Below, piece after piece: positions 32,510 through 44,770 of a stretch of 64,000 nt of DNA; the stretch's first letter is position 1; every line of letters starts with the position of its first letter. This DNA comes from Achatina immaculata. Lineage: Eukaryota; Mollusca; Gastropoda; Stylommatophora; Achatinidae. The stretch lies in contig CM019701.1 in assembly GCA_009760885.1 (NCBI GenBank), positions 12,297,963-12,361,962 of the forward strand, in the 5' to 3' direction. Both the position numbers and the translations under genes were made by a program. The notes under the pieces were generated by a model, which saw only the letters and a list, made by a program, of their open reading frames with translations, did not search any database and was not told the DNA's origin.

Positions 32510-32775
32510 GAATATAAGTGGCATGTAAGCTATAAGTAACATGTACGCTAAAAGTAACACGTAAGCTATAAGTAATATGTAATCTATAGATAACATGTAA
32601 TCTATAAGTAATATATAAACTGTAAGTAGCGACCATGTAAGCTATAAGTAACACGTAAGTTATAAGTAACGTGTAAGCTATAAAGTATCACGTAAGCTTT
32701 AAGTAATATGTAAATTATAAGTAACATGTAAGCTATAAGTAACATGTAAACTACACGTAACATGTAAGCTACAAG
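32510..32775. repeat. Minisatellite, about 18 bp x 14
   Basis: Units of GTAAGCTATAAGTAACAT with drift (CTATAG, CACGTAAG, TAATATGTAA variants). Confidence 0.93.
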
Positions 32776-33295
32776 CCAACAGACAAAACAGTGAACAGAA
32801 TCAACAGAGATGTGGTTTAGGAACTTATGTACAACATATGCTATGGACAGCAACATAAATCACCAACTTAATCTGAGCAATAAACAAAGCTACGTTCTAG
32901 ACTATAATAAAACAACGGGAAACAGCCCACGACATATTTACTGGAAGTATTTTCGTTGCTTTTGGCGAGGATTAAGACAGAGTGCAAGGAATTTTGAAAG
33001 ATTTATGTTAATACAGGATCATTAGAGTTCATTAAGAAAGTAATGCTCTTTCGTCTTGTAAACACACTGTTATTGTTTTCCTTTTATTCCGCTGTCGTTA
33101 TCTCATGTATTTGCAATAAATATTAGTGTCTGCCTTAGTGTAGAGGACAGAAACTTTAGAAGAAAACATTGTCAGGACAAAGTTAGAGTAATTTCGGGAG
33201 TAGGTGAATAAGGGTTTGAGTCATAGCACAAGATAGAGGTAGCATCCACGACAGCCTGTCACTGCACTCTTAAAATGAACGTTTATTGGATTTCG
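32776..33295. other. No recognisable feature
   Basis: The plus-strand frame at 32810-33025 shows no known motif. Confidence 0.45.
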
Positions 33296-33683
33296 CCATA
33301 AATCTGTGTTAAGTGTAACCAATCGCCATAACTCTGTGTTAAGTGTAACCAATCGCCATAACTCTGTGTTAAGTGTAACCAATCGCCATAGGTCTGTGTT
33401 AAGTGTAACCAATCGCCATAACTCTGTGTTAAGTGTAACCAATCGCCATAACTCTGTGTTAAGTGTAACCAATCGCCATAACTCTGTGTTAAGTGTAACC
33501 AATCGCCATAACTCTGTGTTAAGTGTAACCAATCGCCATAACTCTGTGTTAAGTGTAACCAATAGCCATAACTCTGTGTTAAGTGTAACCAATCGCCATA
33601 ACTCTGTGTTAAGTGTAACCAATCGCCATAACTCTGTGTTAAGTGTAACCAATCGCCATAGCTCTGTGTTAAGTGTAACCAAT
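33296..33683. repeat. Minisatellite, 30 bp x 13, nearly perfect
   Basis: Units of CGCCATAACTCTGTGTTAAG plus TGTAACCAAT. Only about four single-base variants exist over 13 copies. Ten-codon units leave open frames on both strands (TLNTELWRLV and VLSVTNRHNS). There are no spacers, so it is not a CRISPR. Confidence 0.98.
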
Positions 33684-33710
33684 CAGCCTATGTTTCTTTC
33701 AGTTGCACAA

Positions 33711-33914
33711 GAGAACTAGGCATACGCAGAAGTTCAGGAAGAACTCGATACTAGCGGGGGGGGGGGGGGGGGAGGAGGAGGAGGAGGGGTAGGGGAAAAG
33801 CGCCAGAAAAAACTGGAAACACAAATGAAAAGCTTAGGAAAAACTGACAATGCCAAATGTAGGCACTAATAAGAGTAAAAAAAAACAGGCTGGAGAAAAA
33901 TAATTAGAAACGGA
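33711..33914. other. Left part of a duplicated segment, with a poly-G run
   Basis: Begins AGAACTAGGCATACGCAG and holds a G run of more than 12 at about 33756. The same text recurs at about 35976. Confidence 0.8.
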
Positions 33915-34265
33915 GGAGATCTCTCTGAACCTTAAGGTACCAAGGGGCGCATGGGGCTTCAATTAGGCCTTTCCGCAAACACCTGTCTTTCGCCTTTTCC
34001 CCACTTTTGCCCAGGTGAGCTCTCTGTTGTTCCGTTACCGTACCCCTGAAGTGTCCATCTCGGGGCTATTTTTAATAATGAGCCATCAGTCATCCTGAGC
34101 ACATGTCCCAATCATAGCCAGCGTCTTTCCTCAATGATCGAAGTCATTGGCTTCATCTGCATTTCTGCCAGCAAGGTGTTATTTCTTGTGGTATTTGGCC
34201 AAATTATTTGCCTTATCCTACGAAGCAAATGTATCAGCACAAAAGCTGTTAATACGGGACAAAAA
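33915..34265 (-). mobile_element. RTE-like LINE fragment (family F), copy 1 of a duplicated segment
   Basis: Minus strand: LRRIRQIIWPNTTRN, then LLAEMQMKPMTSIIEERRW, then GHVLRMTDG-like text. It matches 21105-21450 with stops in the basic block. The same text recurs at 36165-36520 as part of a larger duplication. Confidence 0.85.
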
Positions 34266-34359
34266 TTTAAAAAAAATAAAGTGAAGAGAACAGAGACGAC
34301 TGGGCCACGCCAAGATAGGAAAAAGACTAGATTAAACGCAGGAAGACACAAGTAACTGT

Positions 34360-35975
34360 AGACCTAGACACATCTAGAGACAGTCTGTCAACAAGTGCCG
34401 GGTGAATCAGAAACATCTAGAAACAGTCTGTGAACAAGTAACTATAGAACCAGGAACATCTAGAAACAGTCTGTCAACAAATAACTGTAGAACCAGGAAC
34501 ATCTAGAGACAGTCTGTCAACAAGTAACTGTAGAACCAGAAACATCTAGAGACAGTCTGTCAACAAGTAACTGTAGAACCAGAAACATCTAGAGACAGTC
34601 TGTCAACAAGTAACTATAGAACCAGGAACATCTAGAGACAGTCTGTCAACAAGTAACTATAGAACCAGGAACATCTAGAGACAGTCTGTCAACAAGTAAC
34701 TATAGAACCAGGAACATCTAGAGACAGTCTGTCAACAAGTAACTATAGAACCAGGAACATCTAGAGACAGTCTGTCAACAAGTAACTGTAGAACCAGAAA
34801 CATCTAGAGACAGTCTGTCAACAAGTAACTGTAGAACCAGGAACATCTAGAGACAGTCTGTCAACAAGTAACTATAGAACCAGAAACATCTAGAGACAGT
34901 CTGTCAACAAGTAACTATAGAACCAGAAACATCTAGAGACAGTCTGTCAACAAGTAACTATAGAACCAGAAACATCTAGAGACAGTCTGTCAACAAGTAA
35001 CTATAGAACCAGAAACATCTAGAGACAGTCTGTCAACAGTAACTATAGAACCAGAAACATCTAGAGACAGTCTGTCAACAAGTACTATAGAACCAGAAAC
35101 ATCTAGAGACAGTCTGTCAACAAGTACTATAGAACCAGAAACATCTAGAGACAGTCTGTCAACAAGTAACTATAGAACCAGAAACCTAGAGACAGTCTGT
35201 CAACAAGTAACTATAGAACCAGAAACATCTAGAGACAGTCTGTCAACAAGTAACTATAGAACCAGAAACATCTAGAGACAGTCTGTCAACAAGTAACTAT
35301 AGAACCAGGAACATCTAGAGACAGTCTGTCAACAAGTAACTATAGAACCAGAAACATCTAGAGACAGTCTGTCAACAAGTAACTATAGAACCAGGAACAT
35401 CTAGAAACAGTCTGTCAACAAATAACTGTAGAACCAGGAACATCTAGAGACAGTCTGTCAACAAGTACTATAGAACCAAAACATCTAGAGACAGTCTGTC
35501 AACAAGTAACTATAGAACCAAGGAACATCTAGAGACAGTCTGTCAACAAGTAACTATAGAACCAGGAACATCTAGAGACAGTCTGTCAACAAGTAACTAT
35601 AGAACCAGAAACATCTAGAGACAGTCTGTCAACAAGTAACTATAGAACCAGGAACATCTAGAGACAGTCTGTCAACAATAACTGTAGAACCAGAACATCT
35701 AGAGACAGTCTGTCAACAAGTCTATAGAACCAGAAACATCTAGAGACAGTCTGTCAACAAGTAACTATAGAACCAGAAACATCTAGAGACAGTCTGTCAA
35801 CAGTAACTATAGAACCAGAAACCTAGAGACAGTCTGTCAACAAGTAACTATAGAACCAGAAACATCTAGAGACAGTCTGTCACAAGTAACTATAGAACCA
35901 GAAACATCTAGAGACAGTCTGTCAACAGTAACTATAGAACCAGAACATCTAGAGACAGTCTGTCAACAAGTCTAT
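34360..35975. repeat. Minisatellite, 43 bp x about 37 (array 1)
   Basis: Units carry CATCTAGAGACAGTCTGTCA. GACAGTCTGTC is palindromic around a central T. Up to about 35030 units are exactly 43 bp. From there on, many units lack one or more bases (CAACAGTAAC for CAACAAGTAAC, GAACATC for GAAACATC), a pattern like uncorrected long-read errors. Confidence 0.97.
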
Positions 35976-36164
35976 AGAACTAGGCATACGCAGAAGTTCA
36001 GGAAGAACTCGATACTAGCGGGGGGGGGGGAGGGAGGAGGAGGAGGAGTGGGAAAGCGCCAGAAAAAACTGGAAACACAAATGAAAAGCTTAGGAAAACT
36101 GACAATGCCAATGTAGGCACTATAAGATAAAAAAAAACAGGCTGGAGAAAAAAATAATTAGAAA
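35976..36164. other. Left part of duplicated segment, copy 2
   Basis: Repeats 33711-33914 with 1-bp losses and a shorter poly-G run. It starts within the array text at a shared AGAAC. Confidence 0.8.
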
Positions 36165-36520
36165 CGGAGGAGATCTCTCTGAACCTTAAGGTACCAAGGG
36201 GCGCATGGGGCTTCATTAGGCCTTTCCGCAAAACACCTGTCTTTCGCCTTTTCCCCACTTTTGCCCAGGTGAGCTCTCTGTTGTTCCGTTACCGTACCCC
36301 TGAAGTGTCCATCTCGGGGCTATTTTTAATAATGAGCCATCAGTCATCCTGAGCACATGTCCCAATCATAGCCAGCGTCTTTCCTCAATGATCGAAGTCA
36401 TTGGCTTCATCTGCATTTCTGCCAGCAAGGTGTATTTCTTGTGGTATTTGGCCAAATTATTTGCCTTATCCTACGAAGCAAATGTATCAGCACAAAAGCT
36501 GTTAATACGGGACAAAAATT
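36165..36520 (-). mobile_element. RTE-like LINE fragment (family F), copy 2 of the duplicated segment
   Basis: Nearly identical to 33915-34265. Differences are mainly single-base indels (GGTGTATTTC against GGTGTTATTTC). It arose by segment duplication, not by a second insertion, because the flanks are copied too. Confidence 0.88.
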
Positions 36521-36614
36521 TAAAAAAAATAAAGTGAAGAGAACAGAGACGACTGGGCCACGCCAAGATAGGAAAAAGACTAGATTAAACGCAGGAAGAC
36601 ACAAGTAACTGTAG

Positions 36615-37618
36615 ACCTAGACACATCTAGAGACAGTCTGTCAACAAGTGCCGGGTGAATCAGAAACATCTAGAAACAGTCTGTGAACAAGTAACTATAG
36701 AACCAGAAACATCTAGAGACAGTCTGTCAACAAGTAACTATAGAACCAGGAACATCTAGAGACAGTCTGTCACAAGTAACTATAGAACCAGAAACATCTA
36801 GAGACAGTCTGTCAACAGTAACTATAGAACCAGGAACATCTAGAGACAGTCTGTCAACAAGGAACTATAGAACCAGAAACATCTAGAGACAGTCTGTCAA
36901 CAATAACTATAGAACCAGGAACATCTAGAGACAGTCTGTCAACAAGTACTATAGAACCAGAAACATCTAGGACAGTCTGTCAACAAGTACTATAGAACCA
37001 GGAACATCTAGAGACAGTCTATCAACAAGTAACTATAGAACCAGGACATCTAGAGACAGTCTGTCAACAGTAACTATAGAACCAGGAACATCTAGAGACA
37101 GTCTGTCAACAAGTAACTATAGAACCAGGAACATCTAGAGACAGTCTGTCAACAAGTAACTATAGAACCAGGAACATCTAGAGACAGTCTGTCACAAGTA
37201 ACTATAGAACCAGGAACATCTAGAGACAGTCTGTCAACAAGTAACTATAGACCAGGAACATCTAGAGACAGTCTGTCAACAAGTAACTATAGAACCGGCA
37301 ACATCTAGAGACAGTCTGTCACAAGTAACTATAGAACCAGAACATCTAGAGACAGTCTGTCAACAAGTAACTATAGAACCAGGAACTCTAGAGACAGTCT
37401 GTCAACAAGTAACTATAGAACCAGGACATCTAGACAGTCTGTCAACAAGTAACTATAGAACCAGAACATCTAGAGACAGTCTGTCACAAGTAACTATAGA
37501 ACCAGGAACATCTAGAGACAGTCTGTCAACAAGTAACTATAGAACCAGGAACATCTAGAGACAGTCTGTCAACAAGTAACTATAGAACCAGGAACATCTA
37601 GAGACAGTCTGTCAACAG
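36615..37618. repeat. Minisatellite, 43 bp x about 23 (array 2)
   Basis: Same unit as array 1, again with frequent 1-bp deletions inside CAACAAG, GAAAC and GGAAC. It ends at the sequence AGCACGTTAAAGATG. Confidence 0.97.
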
Positions 37619-37799
37619 CACGTTAAAGATGAGAAAAAAAAATATGAGAAGTGAGAGTCGAGTCGCCTCACGACCAGGTCCAATGGAGTTTTTTTTATGG
37701 GGGGAGGGGGGATACGGTATATCCTGCATTATATAAAACTATGAACACAGAGAGCGGGGGTTTGAACACACAAAGTTCTAAAATATTAGGAGTCGGGAA

Positions 37800-38010
37800 A
37801 CATGGAACAAAGACAGCACTGACATGGAATCCTCAAGGAAATAGAAAATGAGGAAGACCTAGTCTTACCTGGAGAAGAGAAATTATGACAGTGCTCAGAG
37901 ACAAGGGACGCACATGGAAGGAAGCAGAGAATAATTCCAAGAACAAGGGATGACTGGAGAGCCTTTATCCGTGGTCTATGCTCTCAAGGGAGTGAAAGGT
38001 GATAATGATG
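37800..38010 (+). mobile_element. RTE-like LINE C-terminal fragment (family of 5351-5925)
   Basis: ALTWNPQGNRK then a stop, then TWRREIMTVLRDKGRTWKEA. The nucleotide match to 5735-5880 is close. Dead 3' fragment. Confidence 0.85.
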
Positions 38011-38819
38011 AAACATGGACGCGAAACCAAAAGTAAACTATGAAATAAGCAATTGAACTTAGCAGAGAAGGACAAGGACTGGAAGAACAAAAAACAGACA
38101 AGAAATACCTAGAAATACCATTTAGATCATATTTTGACTAAAAGAATAAATCCTTTCTAAAAGTAAAACACCAGATCTATACATATAATTCTATTTCCTT
38201 CCTTTTTATTAAAGCTCTACACAACTGGAAACAATTTTTTTTTCGTGTTTGATGCTTTTTTGACTTTGAAGAAAGGTAATGAATCGGACGAAGAGAGTCA
38301 TAGCTCCTTCTTAAAGATCGATAGTTCACCACAGAACAGTGATCGCCTTAGGATTTTTCGAAACCAGTACATCTGTACCTGACTTTCATCTTACATGAAG
38401 TACTTTCAGAAATACGGAGTTAATCAATCTAACATTCGGTAGTTTAAAATTCTGTTTAAAAACTTAAAATTAAAAACACATTACAAAAACATCAACGGGA
38501 ACTGAACGAGTAGGAAATGTTTCCTATTTCATTTGCCCCGAGACTTAACCTGACAAAGCGTTCAGAGACTGAATCAAAGTAGACTGACTTATTCCTTTCC
38601 GTAAAAAATTAACCAGCATCAACTTACTGGCCAGATTATCCTCCAACCGATTTCGCTTTTTACCAGGTTTTTTTAGAATATAAACCGGTTACAGCAACCG
38701 ACAACTTTCAAAATTTTCGGTTTTTCTCTTTTATTTTCTGTCGGTACTTTACAGGTTAAGGCGATCAGTGAGTTGTAGAAAGAAGAAGAAGACTGTCTGC
38801 CAGTTCCACTGCTCCAGTT
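38011..38819. other. No recognisable feature
   Basis: AT-rich, no motif-bearing frame. Confidence 0.45.
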
Positions 38820-39174
38820 TCCGCTTTGGCCTCCATCTTCGTAAGTCAGACTGGAAGAAATGCATCAGATTGCTACAGCGATCAACATGAAGTAGTTGGA
38901 TAGAATAGTGCGGCTCGCTAACTCTGATAACAAGATCTAAGACATTCAAAGCTCTCCACTGCTTCCAGCTTTCACCCATTGATACATATATCAGCTGCCT
39001 TGTTTGTTTTGTCAGTTGTCATCAATTTAGTTTTCTTTGCATTAAGATAGAGGTTTTGCTCTTCGCTGTTCTTACGGACTGACATAATTAGTTTTTCCAC
39101 TCCTTTTTGTGTTGTGGACAGTATTACTTTGTCACCAGCATATCTAATCTCTAATCTGCCCCTATATCTAACAT
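38820..39174 (-). mobile_element. LINE reverse-transcriptase fragment (another family)
   Basis: Minus strand: LEIRYAGDKVILSTTQKGVE is RT motif C with the YADD box mutated to YAGD. Then LYLNAKKTKLMTTDKTN (motif D region), and after a frameshift KLEAVESFECL, matching the LINE thumb motif KLExVxxFxYLG. The upstream part has been replaced by or expanded into the 50-bp array on its right. Confidence 0.78.
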
Positions 39175-40115
39175 CGACCGCTGCCTGACTGTCTACTGTT
39201 TCTAGCTGCCCCTATATCTAACATCGACCGCTGCCTGACTGTCTACTGTTTCTAAATGCCCTTTGATCTAACACCAAGCGCAGCCTGATTGTTCACTGTT
39301 TCTAACTGTCCCTAAATCTAACATCAAGTGCTGCCTGATTATCTACTGTTTCTAACTGTCCCTAAATCTAACATCATGCGCTGCCTGATTATCTACTGTT
39401 TCTAACTGTCCCTAAATCTAACATCAAGTGCTGCCTGATTATCTACTGTTTCTAACTGTCCCTAAATCTAACATCATGCGCTGCCTGATTATCTACTGTT
39501 TCTAACTGTCCCTAAATCTAACATCATGCGCTGCTTGATTATCTACTGTTTCTAACTGTCCCTAAATCTAACATCATGCGCTGCCTGATTATCTACTGTT
39601 TCAAACTGTCCCTAAATCCAACACCAAGCGTTGGCTGATTATCCACTGTTTATAACTTCCTCTAGATCTAACACCAAGCGTTGCCTGATTATCTACTGTT
39701 TATAACTGCCCCTATCTCTAACATCAATCGCAGCTTTATTATCTGTTGTTTCTAACTTCCCTTAGATCTAACACCAAGCGCTGTCTGACTGTCTGTTGTT
39801 TCTAACTTCCCTTAGATCTAACACCAAGTGTTGCCTGACTGTCTGTTGTTTCTAACTTCCCTTAGATCTAACACCAAGCGCTGTCTGACTGTCTGTTGTT
39901 TCTAACTTCCCTTAGATCTAACACCAAGTGTTGCCTGACTGTCTGTTGTTTCTAACTTCCCTTAGATCTAACACCAAGTGTTGCCTGACTGTCTGTTGTT
40001 TCTAACTTCCCTTAGATCTAACACCAAGTGTTGCCTGACTGTCTGTTGTTTCTAACTTCCCTTAGATCTAACACCAAGTGTTGCCTGACTGTCTACTGTT
40101 TCTAACTGCCCCTAG
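39175..40115. repeat. Minisatellite, 50 bp x about 19, abutting LINE RT codons
   Basis: Units carry CTGACTGTCTACTGTTTCTA or variants, plus ATCTAACATC. Three unit subtypes occur in blocks (about 39175-39300, 39300-39640, 39640-40115). The first unit runs directly into the LINE reading frame at 39170, so the array may have grown from sequence just upstream of RT motif C. Confidence 0.95.
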
Positions 40116-40461
40116 ATGAAACTCCAAGGCGTGACTCCTGTACAGTCAGATTATTTCCCCTAATCGTTGACTAACGTGCACGGATCAAAGATGTGAACTG
40201 GCGGTCGACGATCACAGACATGAGAACCGCTGGTCCAAACACAGACTTTTGACTTGTGTCAGTCATGTTTGATAGACATTATCTCCCTTTTTTATGTAGG
40301 TTGTTAAACTGAAAGGAGGGTAAATGATAACTTTTTTTTCAGTGTTCCACGTTATTTCAGTCATTAATAAATAAAGATAAAACTAATTCTTGGCCGGTAA
40401 AGTGAAGTCTGCCAGCTTGTTTTAGCTCATAGAAAAACAACAAAGCAAGACAAGAACTTTT
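40116..40461. other. No recognisable feature
   Basis: Short non-coding spacer between two arrays. Confidence 0.45.
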
Positions 40462-41035
40462 CCACATCACACTAACAGCTAGCACATCACACTAACATTT
40501 AAGACATCACACTACCAGCTAGCACATCACACTAACATTTAAGACATCACACTACCAGCTAGCACATCACACTAACATTTAAGACATCACACTACCAGCT
40601 AGCACATCACACTAACATTTAAGACATCACACTAACAGCTAGCACATCACACTAACATTTAAGACATCACACTACCAGCTAGCACATCACACTAACAAAC
40701 AGCACATCACCATAATTGTTATCACATCACACTAACAGCTAGCACATCACACTAACAAACAGCACATCACACTAACAAACAGCACATCACACTAAGAGTT
40801 ACCACTTCACACTAACAGCTAGCACATCACACTAACAGCTAGCACATCACACTAACAGGTAGCACATCACACTAACAGCTAGCACATCACATTAACAGTT
40901 ACCACATCACACTAACAGCTAGCACATCACACTAACAGCTACCACATCACACTAACAGCTAGCACATCATACTAACAGCTACCACATCACACTAACAGTT
41001 AGCACATCACACTAACAGTTACCACATCACACTAA
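40462..41035. repeat. Minisatellite, 20 bp x about 28
   Basis: Units of ACATCACACTAACAGCTAGC. The left part shows a 40-bp higher order alternating AGCTAGC and ATTTAAG units (40480-40690). Confidence 0.97.
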
Positions 41036-41204
41036 CAGTCAAGACGAGATTTCATTATTTAAAATGGTAGAAAAATAAAGCGATCGCCATGAACTCTTAT
41101 GTTAGTGCTCATCTTTTCCTTGATCTGTCGGGATATGATTTAGAGGGGATATGATCAATATCCTTTAGGAGAATAAAAAGCAGAAGCAACATGAATAAGT
41201 AGTA

Positions 41205-41515
41205 GTAGCAGTAGTAGAAGAAGAAGAAGAAAATGATGAAAGAAGAAAAAGAAGAAGAAACAACAAGAATAAGTAGCAGCATCAGCAGAAGAAGAAGGAA
41301 GAAGAAGAAAGAAGAAGAAGAAGAAAGAAGAAGAAGAAGAAAGAAGAAAGAAGAAGAAGAAGAAGAAGAAGAGAAGAAGAAGAAGAAGAAGAAAGAAGAA
41401 GAAGAAGAAGAAAAGAAGAAGAAGAAGAAGAAGAAAATGATGAAGGAAGAAAAAGAAGAAGAAACAACAAGAATAAGTAGCAGCATCAGCAGAAGAAGAA
41501 GAAGAAGAAGGAGAC
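41205..41515. repeat. (GAA)n-rich microsatellite with an internal duplicated block
   Basis: AAGAAG repeats. The block GAATAAGTAGCAGCATCAGC occurs at about 41268 and 41471, each preceded by AAAATGATGAA-type text, so about 200 bp are duplicated with GAA expansion between. Confidence 0.95.
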
Positions 41516-41544
41516 GTACACACAATGTAAATGAGAAATGAGGA

Positions 41545-41710
41545 CAGCCTTGATTAGCCCAGAGATCTTATCTCCCCCGCCTACACATCATTTCCCACAA
41601 TCAACTACCCCGACACTGGGGACCTAATCTATTCCTAGACTGCTCTAGCGATGTAGGTTATCATCTGTCGAACGCAGTTCTCCCACTGCGCCACTTGCGT
41701 CTATTCCTAG
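41545..41710 (-). mobile_element. Possible tRNA-derived SINE
   Basis: Minus strand from about 41700: AGTGGCGCAGTGGGAGAAC contains a perfect A-box consensus (TGGCGCAGTGG). A convincing B box was not found; GGTCCCCAGTG about 90 nt later is a poor match. Treat as a candidate. Confidence 0.35.
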
Positions 41711-42194
41711 AGCGCATCTCTAAATATACAGCAGCATCTCTCCCCCCGGGTAAGTTGCCTGCACGTGGAGTATTTCTTTCAGAATAATTTTATAAAGAAA
41801 AGCTTCCCATACTCACACGAGAGTAGAAGCTCTGGTAGCAGAGTTTAAACAGCTCTTAAGTACGAGTTTGTCGTGGACGCATTTATCATGCATTTACGCG
41901 GTTTTTCCCCTTTGGAATACGTATAAAGTCTTAATCATCAGCGCGATCTTGTGTGGGAGACGGGGTATGTAAGGCGAGAACGGGGTGGAGGTGATAGGAG
42001 CGAGGTGGAGTTGAGAAAGATACCCGTCATAAAGTATGTTTGTAGGCAGTGTCTGTAGCGGAAATTGTATGAGAAGTGTTTTTCGTTCCCTCAGTAAATG
42101 TGATATTCTATTTATCACCTCCCCTGCTCCTGATACACTGTATGCCTGGCAGAATTATGATTTCTAAACATTTATTTATCGTTTGTGTACGCGT
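41711..42194. other. No recognisable feature
   Basis: Non-coding, moderate GC, no motif. Confidence 0.45.
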
Positions 42195-42850
42195 GATTTA
42201 ACACATCTTAAATATTCTGTACATTACGTTTCTATACTCTTGGCGTTGTGTACATTACGTTTCTATACTCTTGGCGTTGTGTACATTACGTTTCTATACT
42301 CTTGGCGTTGTGTACATTACGTTTCTATACTCTTGGCGTTGTGTACATTACGTTTCTATACTCTTGGCGTTGTGTACATTACGTTTCTATACTCTTGGCG
42401 TTGTGTACATTACGTTTCTATACTCTTGGCGTTGTGTACATTACGTTTCTAAACTGTAGCTATTGTGTAAATTACGTTTCTAAACTGTAGCTATTGTGTA
42501 AATTACGTTTCTAAACTGTAGCTATTGTGTAAATTACGTTTCTAAACTCGAGATGTTAGGTACATTACGTTTCTAAACTCTACGTGATGTGTACATTACG
42601 TTTCTAAACTCTACGTGATGTGTACATTATGTTTCTAAACTCTAGGTGTTGGGTAGATTAAGTTTCTAAACTCTAGGTGTTGTGTACATTAAATTTGTAA
42701 ACTCTAGGTGTTGTGTACATTACGTTTGTAAACTCTAGATGTTATGTACATTATGTTTCTAAACTCTAGCTGATGTGTACATTACGTTTCTAAACACGAG
42801 ATGTTATGTACATTACATTTCTAAACTCTAGGTGTTGGGTACACTATGTT
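42195..42850. repeat. Minisatellite, 31 bp x about 21, homogeneous to degenerate gradient
   Basis: Units carry GTGTACATTACGTTTCTA. The left eight copies (42225-42445) are essentially identical, the next three share another subtype (AACTGTAGCTATT), and copies to the right drift progressively. Confidence 0.96.
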
Positions 42851-43714
42851 TGTAAACTGTGGGTGTGTGTACATCACTTTTCTACATCTTAAGATGTTCT
42901 GTACATGTGACGTCACTTAATCTGCCACATTTAAGTGGTGTGTGGTACATTGTACTGCCTGTCTCTCCTAGATTATGTACAACCACATGCCAAATATTGT
43001 GTAAATTAAACGTTTTCTTGTCTTATATATTAAAGCCGTTATTTCTAAATAGCAGATATTCTGTGATCACTTTTGTATATTTCACACACGGTGCTCAATG
43101 TTTGTACATCTCATATATATAGACTTTGTACTGTACATTTACCCACTGTTTCTATACATTACATGTGTCTACACTGTTTCCACATTTCATATCATGCTTA
43201 CATTGTTTATGTGTAGATGTCTTTTTTCTGTAAGTTCTTTCCACATTTCCTATACTGGATGCACTGTTTGTACCTAGTACATCTCAGATGGCGTCTACGT
43301 TGTTCAAAATCTCGTAAACTGGGTACGTCCTCTAACGAAGAGGCGCCACAGTTAAAGCAGTGAGAGCTTGTAAAGTCTTCGTTTTTTTTTAACTAGCTCA
43401 GAAGTTTAACTTTCATCATTGACAGAAAAAGAAAAGATTCAAGAAGACGCAATCAAGATAAAAGCCGAGATCCCAGAACTTCATCACGCATGGAGAAGAA
43501 GATTGATCTTCTTTCAACCATCATTAGACCTTGTAGATGACCGGAGATTACAGAGAAATATGTTCACTTGAAACCAGGCTTCTTTTAAAAATGTCAGTGA
43601 CTTAATCTGTTGTCAGTTTTCTCATTACAGGCAGAAGCGAAGAAAATGCCAAGGTAAAATAGAAACCTCTAGGGGCAGGCTGTTCATAGTCGCCCAAGAT
43701 CATGAAATAATTAT
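42851..43714. other. Non-coding, fading TACATT/CACTGTTT phrases
   Basis: Looks like the degenerate outskirts of the 31-bp array up to about 43300, then no feature. Confidence 0.45.
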
Positions 43715-44330
43715 CAGACAGTTCTTTCTAAAACAGGTTGCCTATATTCCACCAAGATCATGAAATAATTATCAGGCAGTTATTTCTAAAACAGGTTGCC
43801 TATATTCCACCAAGATCATGAAATAATTATCAGACAGTTCTTTCTAAAACAGGCTGTCTATAGTCGGCCAAGATCATTAATTATTTCTCAGACAATTCTT
43901 TCTAAAACAGGCTGTCTATAGTCGGCCAAGATCATTAATTATTTCTCAGACAATTCTTTCTAAAACAGGCTGTCTATAGTCGGCCAAGATCATTAATTAT
44001 TTCTCAGACAATTCTTTCTAAAACAGGCTGTCTATAGTCGGCCAAGATCATTAATTATTTCTCAGACAATTCTTTCTAAAACAGGCTGTCTATAGTCGGC
44101 CAAGATCATTAATTATTTCTCAGACAATTCTTTCTTAAACAGGCTGTCTATAGTCGGCCAAGATCATTAATTATTTCTCAGACAATTCTTTCTTAAACAG
44201 GCTGTCTATAGTCGGCCAAGATCATTAATTATTTCTCAGACAATTCTTTCTTAAACAGGCTGTCTGTAGTCGACCAAGGTCCTGAAATAGTTATCAGACA
44301 GTTCTTTCTAAAACAAGCTGTCTTGTTATA
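43715..44330. repeat. Minisatellite, 58 bp x about 10
   Basis: Units carry GGCTGTCTATAGTCGGCCAA and TTAATTATTTCTCAGAC. A run of about seven near-identical units sits between diverged end units. Confidence 0.96.
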
Positions 44331-44369
44331 TAGTCTTGGTCAACGGCAGAGAAAAAAAGATGTGTTTTC

Positions 44370-44770
44370 CATAGTCGTCATCATCATGTGCCGTGTCTGG
44401 AGGCTTCAACGACCGTGTCTCTCCGGAGTTTCCGATCTCTCACGTTTTCCGTCAGTTCTGTTGCTGTGCCTTTCCTATGCTGTTTAGTCAGGGCATCTAA
44501 GATTTTCTCTCTGCCTCTCCCTTTCCTGCCTCCAGTTGTCTCTGTTGTCACGATATTTTCTATCCGTCCTCTTCTCATTGTATGACCAGTGAATCTTGAT
44601 TGTCTCCCACATAGTGTGTTTATTGATGTTCGTTCAGATGCCTCAAATGCTCTCGTAGTTTTTGTTAGTGACCGTGATTTGCTTCCATAGAGTAGTACTG
44701 GCTCGATACAACATTTCAAGACTTTTCCTAGTATCTATTGTTTTTAATGAGCTGGACAATTTAGATTTCA
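44370..44770 (-). mobile_element. RTE-like LINE 3' fragment
   Basis: Minus strand: CCIEPVLLYGSKS, then GHTMRRGRIENIVTTET, then GRKGRGREKILDALTKQ and a C-terminal EASRHGT. The order matches the 4117-5308 family, with a diverged middle. A GATGATGACGA tail follows (about 44370-44380). The last 111 codons are open. Confidence 0.85.

Noticed and set aside
33221..33719. 30-bp direct repeats as a CRISPR array
   Set aside because: There are no spacers; units are contiguous and the context is eukaryotic. The same applies to 28436-28620.
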